Shown piece by piece: positions 10,654-20,990 of a stretch of DNA of 64,000 bases (position 1 is its first letter; each line of letters starts with the position of its first letter). The position numbers and the translations under genes are program-made. The notes under the pieces were generated by a model. It saw only the letters and a program-made list of their open reading frames with translations. It had not been told where the DNA came from and made no database searches. This stretch comes from Rheum nobile (Eukaryota; Streptophyta; Magnoliopsida; Caryophyllales; Polygonaceae): the NCBI GenBank assembly GCA_027886185.1, contig WOAB01000053.1, forward strand, positions 186,001 to 250,000. The letters run 5' to 3'.

Positions 10654-12903
10654 ATGGCTATTGATCCCCCTATTGACAACCAAGAACCACGTCTCGAAGA
10701 CGAAACCCAAACCACAGAAAACCCAACCGAAAATCCTACTCCAACCCAGTTCCAAGAACTCTCTCAAAAAATGGCCGCCCTTCAAGAGGAACTAGCCCAA
10801 CAACGTCAAAAAACTGAAGCCCTAGCCGTTTTGTCAACCCAATCCGAAGCCGAGATCACGCAACTAACTCGTGAAAATGAGTCTCTTAAGTCGCAGGTAC
10901 AATCAGGGGCTTCAGGATCTAGGAACGCGCCCGTCCACGGCGGCATCCGAACACGCCTCGACATGGACAACATCGAGCCAACGCCTCCGAGCGTACGACG
11001 TCCTGGACACAATGAGGGTACATCTCGAACTCCTTTCGCTAGTCCATTTTCGACTAACCATGTCACCTTTTCCACATTGATCGGGTCTGTTGGGCCCCGA
11101 ATCGACGAACCACAGGTTGCCAATCCGCCAGATATCATGGCTCTTTTCCAGCAGACGCTCGACCGACATATGAAGACGATCGACGATCGCTTCAACAGGC
11201 TCCCAGGAGTCCCGCAACCGATCGAGAGAGAAGCGTCTGGCGGATTCGAAAAATCCCCGTTCGTCGAAGAAATCGCAAGGGTCGAGATCCCCAAGAAGTT
11301 CCATCTCCCCAACATGGCAACGTTCGACGGCACCACCGATCCAGATGACCATATCTCTCTCTATAAACAAAAACTAATGGCTGCATCTGTTTCAAGGGAG
11401 AGTCGCGAGGCTGTCATGTGCAAAAGCTTTGGCACGACCCTCGCGGGCCCCACACTAACTTGGTTTATGCGTTTGCCTCAGGGAACGATCACATCATTTG
11501 CGGACCTTGTCAACTCTTTTAAGAGCCAGTTCGCCAGCAGTCGAAAGCATGAGAAACAATCGAGTGACCTCTACCGAGTCACACAAAGGTACAATGAACC
11601 TCTCCGAAATTATCTTAACAGGTACAACAAAGAGAAAGTGGGAATCCCCCACTGTGACGTCACAACGTCTATCGAAGCATTCCGACAAGGCCTGGTCAAA
11701 GACAGCAATCTCTACGACGAGATTACCAAGTATCCCTGCAAAAGTTTCGAAGATGTTCAGGCCAAAACTATGGCCGAGGTAAGGCTGGAAGAGGACCGTG
11801 AGTCGCGTAAAGCCTCGCGCGGACCCGATCCATCCGATCGCAAACATTCCTCCGACAATCGTCGGGACAGACGTCCACATCCCTATTCTCGTAATCGAAA
11901 CAAAGCAAATCAGGTAAATTCTTTCCAAGACAGGTCACAAGAATGGAGAGACGGTTCTGTGTTGCCTCCTAGGGTCCAGTCTTATAACTTCAACGTTTTC
12001 ATGTCGGAGCTCGTCAAGAGTTTCAACAAGTATGGAAAAGACGTAAGATGGCCCCGAAAGAGCGACCGATCGGACGTCAAGAAGGACATGAGTCGATGGT
12101 GTGAATTCCACGGCGACCATGGTCATTCGACCGACGAGTGCATCGCCCTACGAAAGGAGGTCGCTAGGCTGCTATCACAGGGGCTGTTACGCGACGTCAT
12201 CTCGGAACGGGCAAAAGCCACCATGGAACGCCGAGATCATGTAAAACAGAACAAACCCCCATCTCCTATCCATACGAAAGTTGTCAATACCATTTTAGGT
12301 GGATCCGACATATGCGGGAACACGTACTCCGCGGCTAAGCGACACGCCAAGGAAAGCAAAGGCGACAAGCCCGAAGCATCGGAATTCAAACCAAGGAGGG
12401 CATCTAACCTTCCAACGGTCACATTCGACGAATCCGACTCCGACGGGTCAGATAGTCACCATGACGGTCTGGTAATCTCTTTGTCCATTGGTAATTGCTT
12501 AATCCGGAGAGTACTAATCGATACAGGAAGTTCGACAAACCTCTTGACCCTCGACGCTCTCAAAGAAATGGGTCTGACTGAGAACGACCTAATCAAGAAA
12601 TCGACCCCACTGATCGGGTTCAGCGGTGAGGTTAAGCACACGACTAGCGAAATCATTCTGACCACATACGCTGGAGGAATCAACCGACAGGTTAAATTCT
12701 TAGTCCTAGACTGTCCGTCTTCCTACAATTGTATTCTTGGCAGGCCGTGGATACACGCTATGAAGGCAGTACCTTCAACATATCATCAAGTCATCAAATT
12801 CCCCACCGAGTGGGGAGTCCAAGAAATCAAAGGAGATCAAAGGACCGCAAAGGAATGCTATGTCGCTTCCATGAAGAACGTGGTCGAACACAAGATCGCA
12901 TAG
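10654..12903 (+). CDS. Element B Gag-protease polyprotein (749 codons)
   Basis: Open from ATG 10654 to TAG 12901-12903. The N-terminal region is Q/E-rich and likely coiled coil (about 30-90). The retrotransposon gag domain lies at about 220-365 (LTWFMRLPQGTITSFADLVN, RNYLNRYNKEK). A zinc-knuckle-like CEFHGDHGHSTDEC is at about 482-495. The aspartic protease has the catalytic DTGSS at about 623-627 and a C-terminal ILGRPWIH block. The stop at 12901 is followed by CAA CCA, and the RT frame continues in phase. Element A has a TAG at the same place, so this stop may be a real feature of the family and not damage. This part of B is intact. Confidence 0.92.
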   Translation: MAIDPPIDNQEPRLEDETQTTENPTENPTPTQFQELSQKMAALQEELAQQRQKTEALAVLSTQSEAEITQLTRENESLKSQVQSGASGSRNAPVHGGIRTRLDMDNIEPTPPSVRRPGHNEGTSRTPFASPFSTNHVTFSTLIGSVGPRIDEPQVANPPDIMALFQQTLDRHMKTIDDRFNRLPGVPQPIEREASGGFEKSPFVEEIARVEIPKKFHLPNMATFDGTTDPDDHISLYKQKLMAASVSRESREAVMCKSFGTTLAGPTLTWFMRLPQGTITSFADLVNSFKSQFASSRKHEKQSSDLYRVTQRYNEPLRNYLNRYNKEKVGIPHCDVTTSIEAFRQGLVKDSNLYDEITKYPCKSFEDVQAKTMAEVRLEEDRESRKASRGPDPSDRKHSSDNRRDRRPHPYSRNRNKANQVNSFQDRSQEWRDGSVLPPRVQSYNFNVFMSELVKSFNKYGKDVRWPRKSDRSDVKKDMSRWCEFHGDHGHSTDECIALRKEVARLLSQGLLRDVISERAKATMERRDHVKQNKPPSPIHTKVVNTILGGSDICGNTYSAAKRHAKESKGDKPEASEFKPRRASNLPTVTFDESDSDGSDSHHDGLVISLSIGNCLIRRVLIDTGSSTNLLTLDALKEMGLTENDLIKKSTPLIGFSGEVKHTTSEIILTTYAGGINRQVKFLVLDCPSSYNCILGRPWIHAMKAVPSTYHQVIKFPTEWGVQEIKGDQRTAKECYVASMKNVVEHKIA

Positions 12904-15900
12904 CAACCACAGATTGGCGAAGGACCTAGTCGATACATTGAACCAGAAATGGAGAAACTCGACGAGATCGCACTAGACCCTTCAAAGCCAAACCAAACGG
13001 TAAGGGTCGGGTCGGACCTGGACGACTCGACCAGACAACAACTTCTCGACTTTCTCAGGACCAATGCCGACTGTTTCGCATGGTCACATGAGGATATGGT
13101 CGGGATATCTCCCAACGTTATTACTCATAAATTAAATGTGGATCCATCTCATCCCCCTGTCAAGCAAAAACGCAGGAAATTCACCCCCGAGAGGAACAAA
13201 ATAATCGACAACGAAGTCAAAAGCTTATTGGAAACCGGAAAAATCAGGGAAGTCCACTACCCTGAATGGCTGGCCAACGTGGTCGTGGTCCAGAAGAAGA
13301 ACAACAAATGGAGAGTCTGCATCGACTTCACAGACCTCAACAAGGCTTGTCCCAAGGATTCGTTTCCTCTGCCTCACATCGACGCCATGGTCGACGCCAC
13401 AGCAGGGCACGAAATGCTCACCTTCATGGACGCCTTCAGTGGCTACAATCAAATCCTTATGGATCCCGACGATCGAGAAAAAACAGCGTTCATCACCAGT
13501 CAAGGTATCTATTGCTACAAAGTAATGCCCTTTGGTCTGAAAAATGCAGGGGCTACATACCAACGATTGGTCAACCAAATGTTCAAAGACCAAATCGGAG
13601 ACACAATGGAAGTCTATATCGACGACATGTTGGTCAAGTCCAAGAAGAAAGAAGATCACATCGACCACCTATGCGACAACTTCGAGGTACTCAAAAGGTA
13701 TAATATGAAACTAAACCCTACTAAGTGCTCCTTCGGAGTATCGTCAGGGAAGTTCTTATGATATATGGTGACACAAAGAGGAATAGAGGCCAGCCCGGAA
13801 CAGATCAAGGCTCTCATCAACCTCCGATCCCTCCGATGCATCAAAGACGTACAGAAGCTCACAAGTCGGATAACAGCTCTGAACAGGTTCATCTCCAAAT
13901 CATCCGACAAGTGCAAACCATTCCACGACGCGCTCAAGAAAAATAAGTCCTTTCAATGGACGGAGGAACATGAAGCAGCATTTCAGAACCTCAAGGACTA
14001 TCTAGCCAGTCCTATGTTACTAACCAAACCTAAAGGCGACGAGCCCTTATTTCTTTATCTTGCAGTGTCGGAATCGGCCGTAAGCGATGTACTGGTCAGA
14101 GAAGAAGATGGCAAACAGTCGCCAATATACTATGTCAGTCGAACGCTATCATCAGCCGAAATGAGGTATTCGTCACTTGAAAAACTCGTATTATCATTAG
14201 TAATGGCTTCGAACAAGCTCAAACCATACTTTGAATCTCATACTATCACTGTGCGCACTAATCATCCCATGAGGGCTATCATGAGGAAACCAGAGTTCAC
14301 AGGAAGAATGACAAAATGGGCCATACACCTCAGTGGTTACGACATCGAGTACGAGCTGAGGACATCGATCAAGTCGCAAGCATTAGCCGACTTTGTGGCC
14401 GATTTCAATCCGACCCTAGAGCAAGAAGCCGCAAAAGAAGCAAATCAACTACTCGCGACAGACGAGACAGGCACATGGGAGCTCCACACAGATGGGGCAT
14501 CGAACGCCAGAGGATCGGGGCTTGGGGTCGTACTGAAATCGCCACAGGGGGACAAGATAGCCCAGACTGTCAGATGTGAGTGGGATGCGACTAACAACGA
14601 GGCTGAGTACGAAGCACTCATATTCGGACTCATCTTGGCTCGCGATCTGGGAGTCTAAGAGATCGAAGTCGTTTGCGACTCCTTACTGGTCGTAAACCAA
14701 ATACAGGGATCGTACAATGCCAAAGACACCAGAATGATAGCCTACCTGGAGGTAGTCAAGAAACTGATCGGACAATTCCAAACATTCAACATCCGACAGG
14801 TGCCCAGGGATCTTAACTCCCAAGCCGACGCGCTCGCCAATCTGGGATCCGTCCTAGACCCAAAAGAATTTCCACACATACCATTGGCCCACGTTATGAC
14901 GCCGGCCATCCCAAAGACATCCGTCGAGTTGACAACACCACTTGAACAACTCGTCGCCATGGAGATAGGCGATCGACCAGAAGAAGACATCGTCGACACC
15001 AATGAAGACTGGATGCTACCTTACATCAAGTGGCTAAAAGATGGTATTTTACCAGACGATAAGACGGAAGCAAAAAAGCTTAAGGTATAAGCACTCTCTT
15101 ACGATATTATTGACAACATCTTGTACAAAAGATCTGTTACAGGGCTACTCCTACGATGCCTTAAGACTCCAAAAGTCGAACGTATCTTACAATCATTACA
15201 CGAAGGAGAGTGTGGCAACCACACCGGCGGACGAAGCCTCTCGGGAAAGGCCCTACGAAACGGGTACTATTGGCCAACGATGAACAAAGACGCCATGGAA
15301 TACACCAAAAGGTGCGACGCCTGTTAGTGGCACGCACCCGTACGTCATCAACCATCGGAGCTCCTCCATCCGACCCTAGCTCCATGGCCCTTTATGAGAT
15401 GGGGAATGGACATCGTCGGAAAGCTCCCTCCCGCGTCGGGTCAAAGAGTCTTCTTCCTCGCTATGACAGACTACTTCTCTAAATGGATCGAAGCTGAAGC
15501 CTACAGAGAGGTAAAAGATCAACACGTCATTTCATTCATAAAACGTAACATCTTGTGCAGATTTGGCATCCCATCCGAAATCGTGTGCGACAACGGCTCC
15601 CAATTCATCAGTCATAAGACTCGAACCTTTTGCGACCAATGGAACATCAAATTGGTTACATCTACACCTCGGTATCCGCAATCCAACGGACATGCCGAAT
15701 CCAGCAACAAGATCATTATCAACAACCTCAAGAAACGCCTCACAGGGGCTAAAGGCAAATGGGCAGACGAGCTCCCACTCATTCTCTGGTCCGACATGAC
15801 CACTCCAAAGAATGCGACTGGGCAATCGCCTTTCTCTCTCGTCTAAGGGAGCGAAGCAGTCATCCCGGTTGAGCTACTGGTTCCGATCGCTCGCTGCAAC

Positions 15901-16245
15901 CTCCAAACAAACGAACAAAACGACATCGAACTAGCACATAATCTCGACACTGTGGACGAAATCAGGGAGAAAGCTCGAATCAGAATGGTCAAGTTCCAAC
16001 AACAAGTCGCGAGGAGCTACAACAAGAACGTCCGGATCAAGGCATTCAAGGTCGGAGACTGGGTCCTAAGGAAGACATTCCAGAACACCAAGAACCCATC
16101 CGACGGAAAGCTAGCACCACAATGGGAAGGACCTTACTTGATCACCGAAGTGGTCGGACAAGGAGCATAGCAACTAGAAGACAAAGACGGACAACCAATC
16201 CCGAGGAGTTGGAACGCAGCACATCTTAAGCTCTACCATTTCTGA
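12904..16245 (+). pseudogene. Element B Pol: RT, RNase H, archaeal-type RNase H, integrase, broken by six stops
   Basis: The frame continues in phase from gag to TGA 16243-16245 with no frameshift. Nonsense codons lie at 13759 (TGA), 14656, 15088 (both TAA), 15325 (TAG), 15844 (TAA) and 16168 (TAG). RT is at 12949-13760 (FTDLNKACPKDSFPLPHID; catalytic YIDD at about 13615). It is followed by the ordinary RNase H region (VREEDGKQSPIYYVS), where the first catalytic acidic residue appears lost (LYLAVSESA). A second RNase H follows with HTDGASNARGSG, EAEYEAL and a later CDS motif (14467-14850). Integrase has an H-H-CDAC zinc part, then MTDYFSKW, CDNGSQF and NGHAESSNK for the D,D,E triad. The C-terminal end has the GDWVLRK and KLAPQWEGPY motifs. 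Inactive as it stands. Confidence 0.92.
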
Positions 16246-16283
16246 ACCAATAAGGTAAAAACATCACACAAAACTCTATGCAT

Positions 16284-16399
16284 CGCATACATATCGCATG
16301 TTATCGCATGTACATTGCCACCTGTCGCATACATATCGCATGTTATCGCATGTACATTGCCACCTGTCGTATACATATCGCATATACATCGCCACTTTC
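16284..16399 (+). repeat. 42-bp tandem repeat in 3' region of element B
   Basis: About 2.7 copies of a 42-base unit beginning CGCATACATATCGCATG start at 16284, 16326 and 16368. Within the unit ATCGCATGT recurs, so it is itself made of shorter repeats. It lies just after the pol stop. Confidence 0.85.
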
Positions 16400-16913
16400 C
16401 TTTATATATCATCGCCTTGACACCAAGCGAGGACTTCCTCCTTACAAAAATACAAATGCAGAACAACATTTACATTGGACCCAGTCGTCCGCAAATGGAT
16501 CCTGTCATCCACATATAGCGCTTACATTACACGATCGATCGGATTACGGGGAGATGACAACACAGGCACGTCGGCACACCGCCTGCCTTATACAAAACAT
16601 AAGGTACAACACCTTATTACATTCACGCAATTAAACATAAGGAACAAACACCTTATTATAGATTGCTTACCTCCCCGGCATAACGTCATGACTAACACAT
16701 ACACAAACACATCGCAGGCCTGCTCTACATACATACATACATACGGTGAAACCCCACTCGACGGAGCACACGGGCGAAACCGATATACACGACATACTAA
16801 ATGTCGTCGACAACTTGCTATCTATCGCAAACATGTACGAAACACGCTAGTATACAATTCTACATGTAAAAACATATTTTTGCATCAAAATAAGAAGCAT
16901 TTTCTATAAATAC

Positions 16914-17020
16914 GCGACCCGCGATGGTGGACGGGTCGCCAAACCATAATTGTCTACCTACACATCTGTAGGACTTCATCAAACAGAAACATCTTACGAC
17001 CCGCGATGGTGGACGGGTCG
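16914..17020. repeat. Twin hairpins in element B 3' region
   Basis: Two copies of a hairpin are 83 bases apart. GCGACCCG (16914-16921) pairs with CGGGTCGC (16932-16939), and CGACCCG (16997-17003) pairs with CGGGTCG (17014-17020). Both have the same 10-base loop CGATGGTGGA. They sit immediately beyond the 3' end of the antisense ORF, as an RNA processing or terminating structure might, but function is unknown. Confidence 0.7.
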
Positions 17021-17084
17021 CCAAAACGTACATTATCCAAAGGCACCAAATGTCTAAACCCACACACAAGTGGGACAAACAAAG

Positions 17085-17684
17085 TCAAGCATCAAGAACA
17101 ACAACGTTACCTTCGGCAGGGGCTGGCTCCAATGGGGCTATCTCGTCGGTCGGCTTAGCATCGCCAGAATGAGCTTCGTCCTCATCGGCACCTTCATCCA
17201 CAGCCTCTTCTCCGACGCCGGCTAAGCAGAACAGCTCCTGACCAGGATCGTCGTTTGGAAACATGGAGTCTAAAGTCTTCTTCTCCGCCTTCAGGTCCCA
17301 GAGCTCATGCTTGCCCTCGTTGAACTCTTCAATCATCTCGATGCACGATTTCACCGCGTAGAAGGCTCCAACGTCGCCAGTAATCTGACCGTCGGCAATC
17401 CGAGCCCGCTTCACTTCCTCCTCAATGCATGCCATGCACTCTTCAAACTCCCTCTGACATGCGACCAGCTCCCCTTGACAGCTCTTCAGCTCCCTGGTGA
17501 GACAACGCTCAGTCTCACGACAGCGACTCTCCGCTCCCTCCAGCTTGGTCCTTAAAGAGACAAGGTCGGACTCTGACCTAGCAGCCCTATCCTCAGCCTT
17601 GACAAGCATCGCCTGGACACCGGAGTAAGCTCCCAAGAAGTATTGAAAAGCCTGACAAAAAGGCATACGACAACACAAATACAT
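17085..17684 (-). CDS. Element B antisense ORF (199 codons, coiled-coil acidic protein)
   Basis: An uninterrupted minus-strand frame between pol and the 3' LTR. Antisense ORFs in this place are known from several Tat-lineage elements. The product has a long heptad-like charged stretch (about 25-105: ESDLVSLRTKLEGAESRC, ECMACIEEEVKRAR) and a strongly acidic C-terminus rich in E, D, G and A. No catalytic domain is recognised. A TTTTTGTCAG acceptor-like sequence lies just before AFQYFLGAY, about 11 codons into the frame. The real product may therefore start in an upstream exon, transcribed antisense from the 3' LTR. It has no stop although the sense pol has six. Its function is unknown. Confidence 0.7.
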   Translation of the reverse strand: MYLCCRMPFCQAFQYFLGAYSGVQAMLVKAEDRAARSESDLVSLRTKLEGAESRCRETERCLTRELKSCQGELVACQREFEECMACIEEEVKRARIADGQITGDVGAFYAVKSCIEMIEEFNEGKHELWDLKAEKKTLDSMFPNDDPGQELFCLAGVGEEAVDEGADEDEAHSGDAKPTDEIAPLEPAPAEGNVVVLDA

Positions 17685-17840
17685 GAATCAGAAAACACAA
17701 TCGAACAAAAGAAATACAAAAACGCACAAAACAAAAGGCACCACACCCTCCATGCGGAACTGTCCGCTTCACCAATGCAGTCCAAAGGGGAGACGTCCTT
17801 AACTTGCCTAAACCGTAAGCCCATAGCAACTTGGGGCTAT

Positions 17841-18540
17841 TGTTGGGTCTGGATTCTCCAGAGAAGACAGATCGAGAGGACCGAGCCCAAGCCCACTGCA
17901 AATCGGGAGAATGGCAGACGAGTTCAGAGGAGTCGACAAGGCTTCTCTGGTCGAGCGACACCCGACAAAACCTCTCCAGTCAAGAGTCGTCCGACAAGAT
18001 CGCGGAGATCTCGCCACACATTTAATGCTCAGATCATGCAACATCTGCAACGTTCAAACACCTTAATTGCCAGTAATTCAATGGCGAAATCCTTGCCATT
18101 ACACTCGGTATTGAAGATAAAAACATAAAAACGGTGCAACGGCCACAAGAGTACAGGGACTTACCATATTTGGAACGACGAAGAAGATAAGATCAGGAAA
18201 CTCACAACTACGCAGAGGACACGTATTCTCACTTAGCAAACTCACCAGAATAGCACTCTCGCTCTCCATCTAGCTCTCCAAACGGCTGCCTACGCCTGAC
18301 CCCTGTCGGTCGCCACTCACAAGTCACCGGTCGAGTCCCACTCGATCTATGATTTTATTACGATAAGTTGTATTGTGATCTAATCCGATTCACACTATAT
18401 CTAATAAAATCATCTTGCTATTATATATTTATTTCTTGTTTACCTATTATTTGCTTGGTTTGGATTATTTCCCATCGTCCGATCGACTAGTTACCCCGTC
18501 TAAGGCGATTTAGGTCGTCCGATCTTTTCGCCCCAAAACA
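17841..18540 (+). repeat. 3' LTR of element B (700 bp)
   Basis: It starts TGTTGGGTCTGG and ends CGCCCCAAAACA, and matches the 5' LTR over its whole length. The polypurine tract is probably within AACTTGGGGCTAT (17828-17840), directly before it. ATACC follows at 18541. Confidence 0.95.
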
Positions 18541-19715
18541 ATACCCATGCCGAAGCTTTGAAGACGTACAAGCCAAAACCATGGCATAAGTCAGACTCGA
18601 AGAAGATGAGGAACCCTCCAAAGCAAACAAAAGTCCCGATCGAGTCAACTGAAGGGCATCCTCGGATCATCGGCGCGATCGACGGCACCAACCTTACCCT
18701 AAAAGGCGGAGTGACCCTGGTCAGGTAAACAACTCTTATGACAGGAACCGGGATTGGAGAAACAACCCCGCTCTCCCTCTGAAGCTTCACTCTTACAACT
18801 TCAACATCTTCGTATCGGAGCTCGTAAAAAGTTTTGACAAATATGGAAAAGAAGTAAGGTGTCCTCGGAAGAGCGACAAACCGGACGCAAAGAAGGACAT
18901 GAACCAGTGGTGCGAGTTTCAAGGGGACCACGGACACTCGACAGATGAATGCATAGCCCTTCGCAAGGAAGTCGCGAGGCTCCTCGCGTAGGGGCTATTA
19001 CGCGATGTCATCTCCGACAGAGCCAAAGCAACCCTCGATCGAAGGGACCAGGTAACATCCGACAAACCATCTTCTCCGGTTCCCACTAAAATTGTTAACA
19101 CCATTTCAGAAGGGTTAGACGTGTGTGGAAACACATACTCGACCGCCAAAAGTCACGCTCGAGAAAGCGAAGGCGATAAGCTGATTTGGACGGAGACAAG
19201 ACAATTGCAGATCTCCGACACTCCCCCCCATTACTTTCGACGACTCGGAAGCCCAAGAGTTAGGCGACCACCATGACGGTTTGGTAATTTCTCTTTCAAT
19301 TAGCAATTGCCTTATCCGTCGTGTTCTAATCGACACATGTAGCTCCACCAACCTGTTGACACTAGACGCCTTAAAGGGTATAGGTTTAAGCGAGGACGAC
19401 TTAACTAGAAACTCTACCCCGCTGGTCGGATTCAGCGGGGGAGTTAAATATACCCAAGGCGAGATCGTGTTGATAACGTACGCTGGTGGAGCCAATCAAC
19501 AGGTAAAGTTTTTAATACTCGACTGCCCATCTTCATACAACGCAATCCTTGGCAAACCCTGGATCCACACCATGAAAGATGTACCTTCCACTTACCACCA
19601 GACAATAAAGTTCCCTACTAAGTGGGGGGTACATGAAATAAGAGGCGACCAGTGGGCTGCTAAGGACTACTACGTCACTTCAATGAAAGGGGCAGTCGAC
19701 AAACCTTCTGCATAG
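18541..19715 (+). pseudogene. Element A gag C-terminus and protease
   Basis: The frame resumes with PCRSFEDVQAKTMA and is interrupted by several stops (for example within the MA*VRLEED stretch at about 18586, after RVN at about 18650, and after RLLA at about 18988). There is also a frameshift between about 19190 and 19280. The zinc-knuckle-like CEFQGDHGHSTDEC is present at about 18912. The protease active site reads DTCSS in place of DTGSS (about 19332), so the catalytic glycine is lost. The C-terminal ILGKPWIH block is kept. The frame ends in TAG 19713-19715 followed by CAA TCA, at the same position as the gag-pro stop of element B. Confidence 0.85.
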
Positions 19716-20638
19716 CAATCACAGTGTGGCGAAGGAACCACGCGATACATCGAACTAGAGATGGAACAACTCGACGAGATTGCGCTGGATCCTTCAAAGC
19801 CAACACAAACGGTAAAGGTCGGATCAGATCTAAACGATTCGACCAGAGCATATTTAATTTCTTTTTTACGATCCAACTCTGATTGTTTTGCTTGGTCACA
19901 CGAAGACATGGTGGGGATCTCCCCATATATTATTACTCACAAATTGAATGTAGATCCCACATATCCTCCGGTCAAGAAAAAAAGGAGAAAGTTTACACCA
20001 GATTGTAACAAAATTGTGGACGACGAGGTAAAAAATCTACTCGAGACAAGTAAGATAAGAGAAGTCAAGTACCCCGACTGGTTAGCAAACGTCGTCGTGG
20101 TTCAAAAGAAGAATGGGAAATGGAGAGTATGCATCGACTTCACAGACCTAAACAAGGCTTGTTCAAAAGACTCCTTCCCATTACCACATATCGACGCCAT
20201 GGTTGACGCGGCCGCCGGACACGAAATGCTAACATTCATGGACGCGTTCAGTGGATACAACCAAATTCTCATGGACCCTGACGACCAAGAAAATACAACC
20301 TTCATAACAAGCCAAGGTACGTACTGCTACAAAGTAATGCCTTTTGGACTAAAAAATACAGGGGCCACATATCAGAGGTTGGTGAACAAAATGTTCAACG
20401 ACCAGATTAGAGACACCATGGAAGTTTACATCGACGACATGCTCATCAAGTCCAAAGCGGCAAGGGACCACATCAAACACTTGAAAGAAGCATTCGAGGT
20501 ATTGAAAAAACATAACATGAAACTAAAGCCGACTAAATGCTCTTTCGGAGTGTCTTCAGAAAAAAAAAATTGGGATACATGGTAACACAAATAGGGATCG
20601 AAGCCAGTCTAGACCAGATCAAGGCTATCGTCAACCTT
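19716..20638 (+). pseudogene. Element A reverse transcriptase
   Basis: The RT frame is in phase with the preceding TAG. It shows the WRVCIDFTDLNKA motif, the DAFSGYNQI motif and the catalytic YIDDM (about 20428). It loses frame in a ten-base A run at about 20560-20570, after which LGYMVTQIGIEAS and DQIKAIVNL can be read. The sequence is cut at about 20638. The RT domain itself is otherwise open for 274 codons. Confidence 0.88.
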
Positions 20639-20990
20639 TGTTTTATATATCAAGTGTGTTGTAATGAGGGTGTAAAGTCGATCAAACTTCGGTTCGCTTT
20701 GGATAGCAATTGAATCGTGCTAAGACACCTTTCAAAACCAATATTTTGACCCTAGCTCTTGTAGCCTTAGGGATACACGAAATCTGATTCGGGATAAGAC
20801 AACGCAAATCTCTATCGATCAAGGCAAGATCAAATAAAGAAGCACTTGGTGTTTTTGGTTTTGTTCGATGTGAGATAAACAAGAGAGATAGGTTGTCCCA
20901 ATCTCACCCTTATATAGGGCATAGGTTGTTGGGCAGTTGCATGTCGGTTGGGCAGATGCATAGCGGTTGAAAATCGGTTAAAAATCCGCC
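20639..20990 (-). repeat. LTR-like fragment with TATA box, minus orientation
   Basis: The sequence abutting the break of element A begins TGTTTTATATATC, which on the minus strand is an LTR-like ending in CA. About 270 bases inside is CCCTATATAAGGG (as read on the minus strand; 20907-20919), a strong TATA box. This fits the U5-R-U3 order of a minus-strand LTR. No internal region or primer-binding site follows, so it is a solo or broken LTR. The satellite array starts about 70 bases upstream of the TATA box. ACCTT at 20634-20638 would be its left target duplication, untested. Confidence 0.5.

Larger units (their letters stand above)
9899..18540 (+). mobile_element. Element B: full-length Tat-type Ty3/gypsy LTR retrotransposon (8,642 bp)
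   Basis: A complete LTR retrotransposon inserted in gag of element A. Its two 700-bp LTRs run 9899-10598 and 17841-18540. It is flanked by the 5-bp duplication ATACC (9894-9898 and 18541-18545). Order inside: primer-binding site, gag, protease, RT, RNase H, a second RNase H, integrase, a repeat-rich 3' region, and an antisense ORF. The second (archaeal-like) RNase H and the antisense ORF are hallmarks of the Tat lineage. The LTRs differ at about 13 of 700 positions by my count, mostly transitions. This suggests a recent insertion, of the order of one million years with usual plant substitution rates. Confidence 0.95.
18541..20638 (+). mobile_element. Element A, 3' part, truncated
   Basis: Continues gag of element A from the ATACC duplication through protease and RT. 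It breaks off at about 20638, just after RT, where the sequence becomes an unrelated LTR-like fragment. RNase H, integrase and the 3' LTR of A are missing from the window. Confidence 0.9.

Noticed and set aside
8865..15825. Long frames on the minus strand and in other frames across elements A and B (for example 10806-11336, 13225-13668)
   Set aside because: They are shadows of the conserved gag and pol frames and have no domain of their own.
17593..17961. Minus-strand frame of 122 codons overlapping the 3' LTR of element B
   Set aside because: It reads into LTR sequence and hydrophobic low-complexity residues and is not conserved with the antisense ORF frame.
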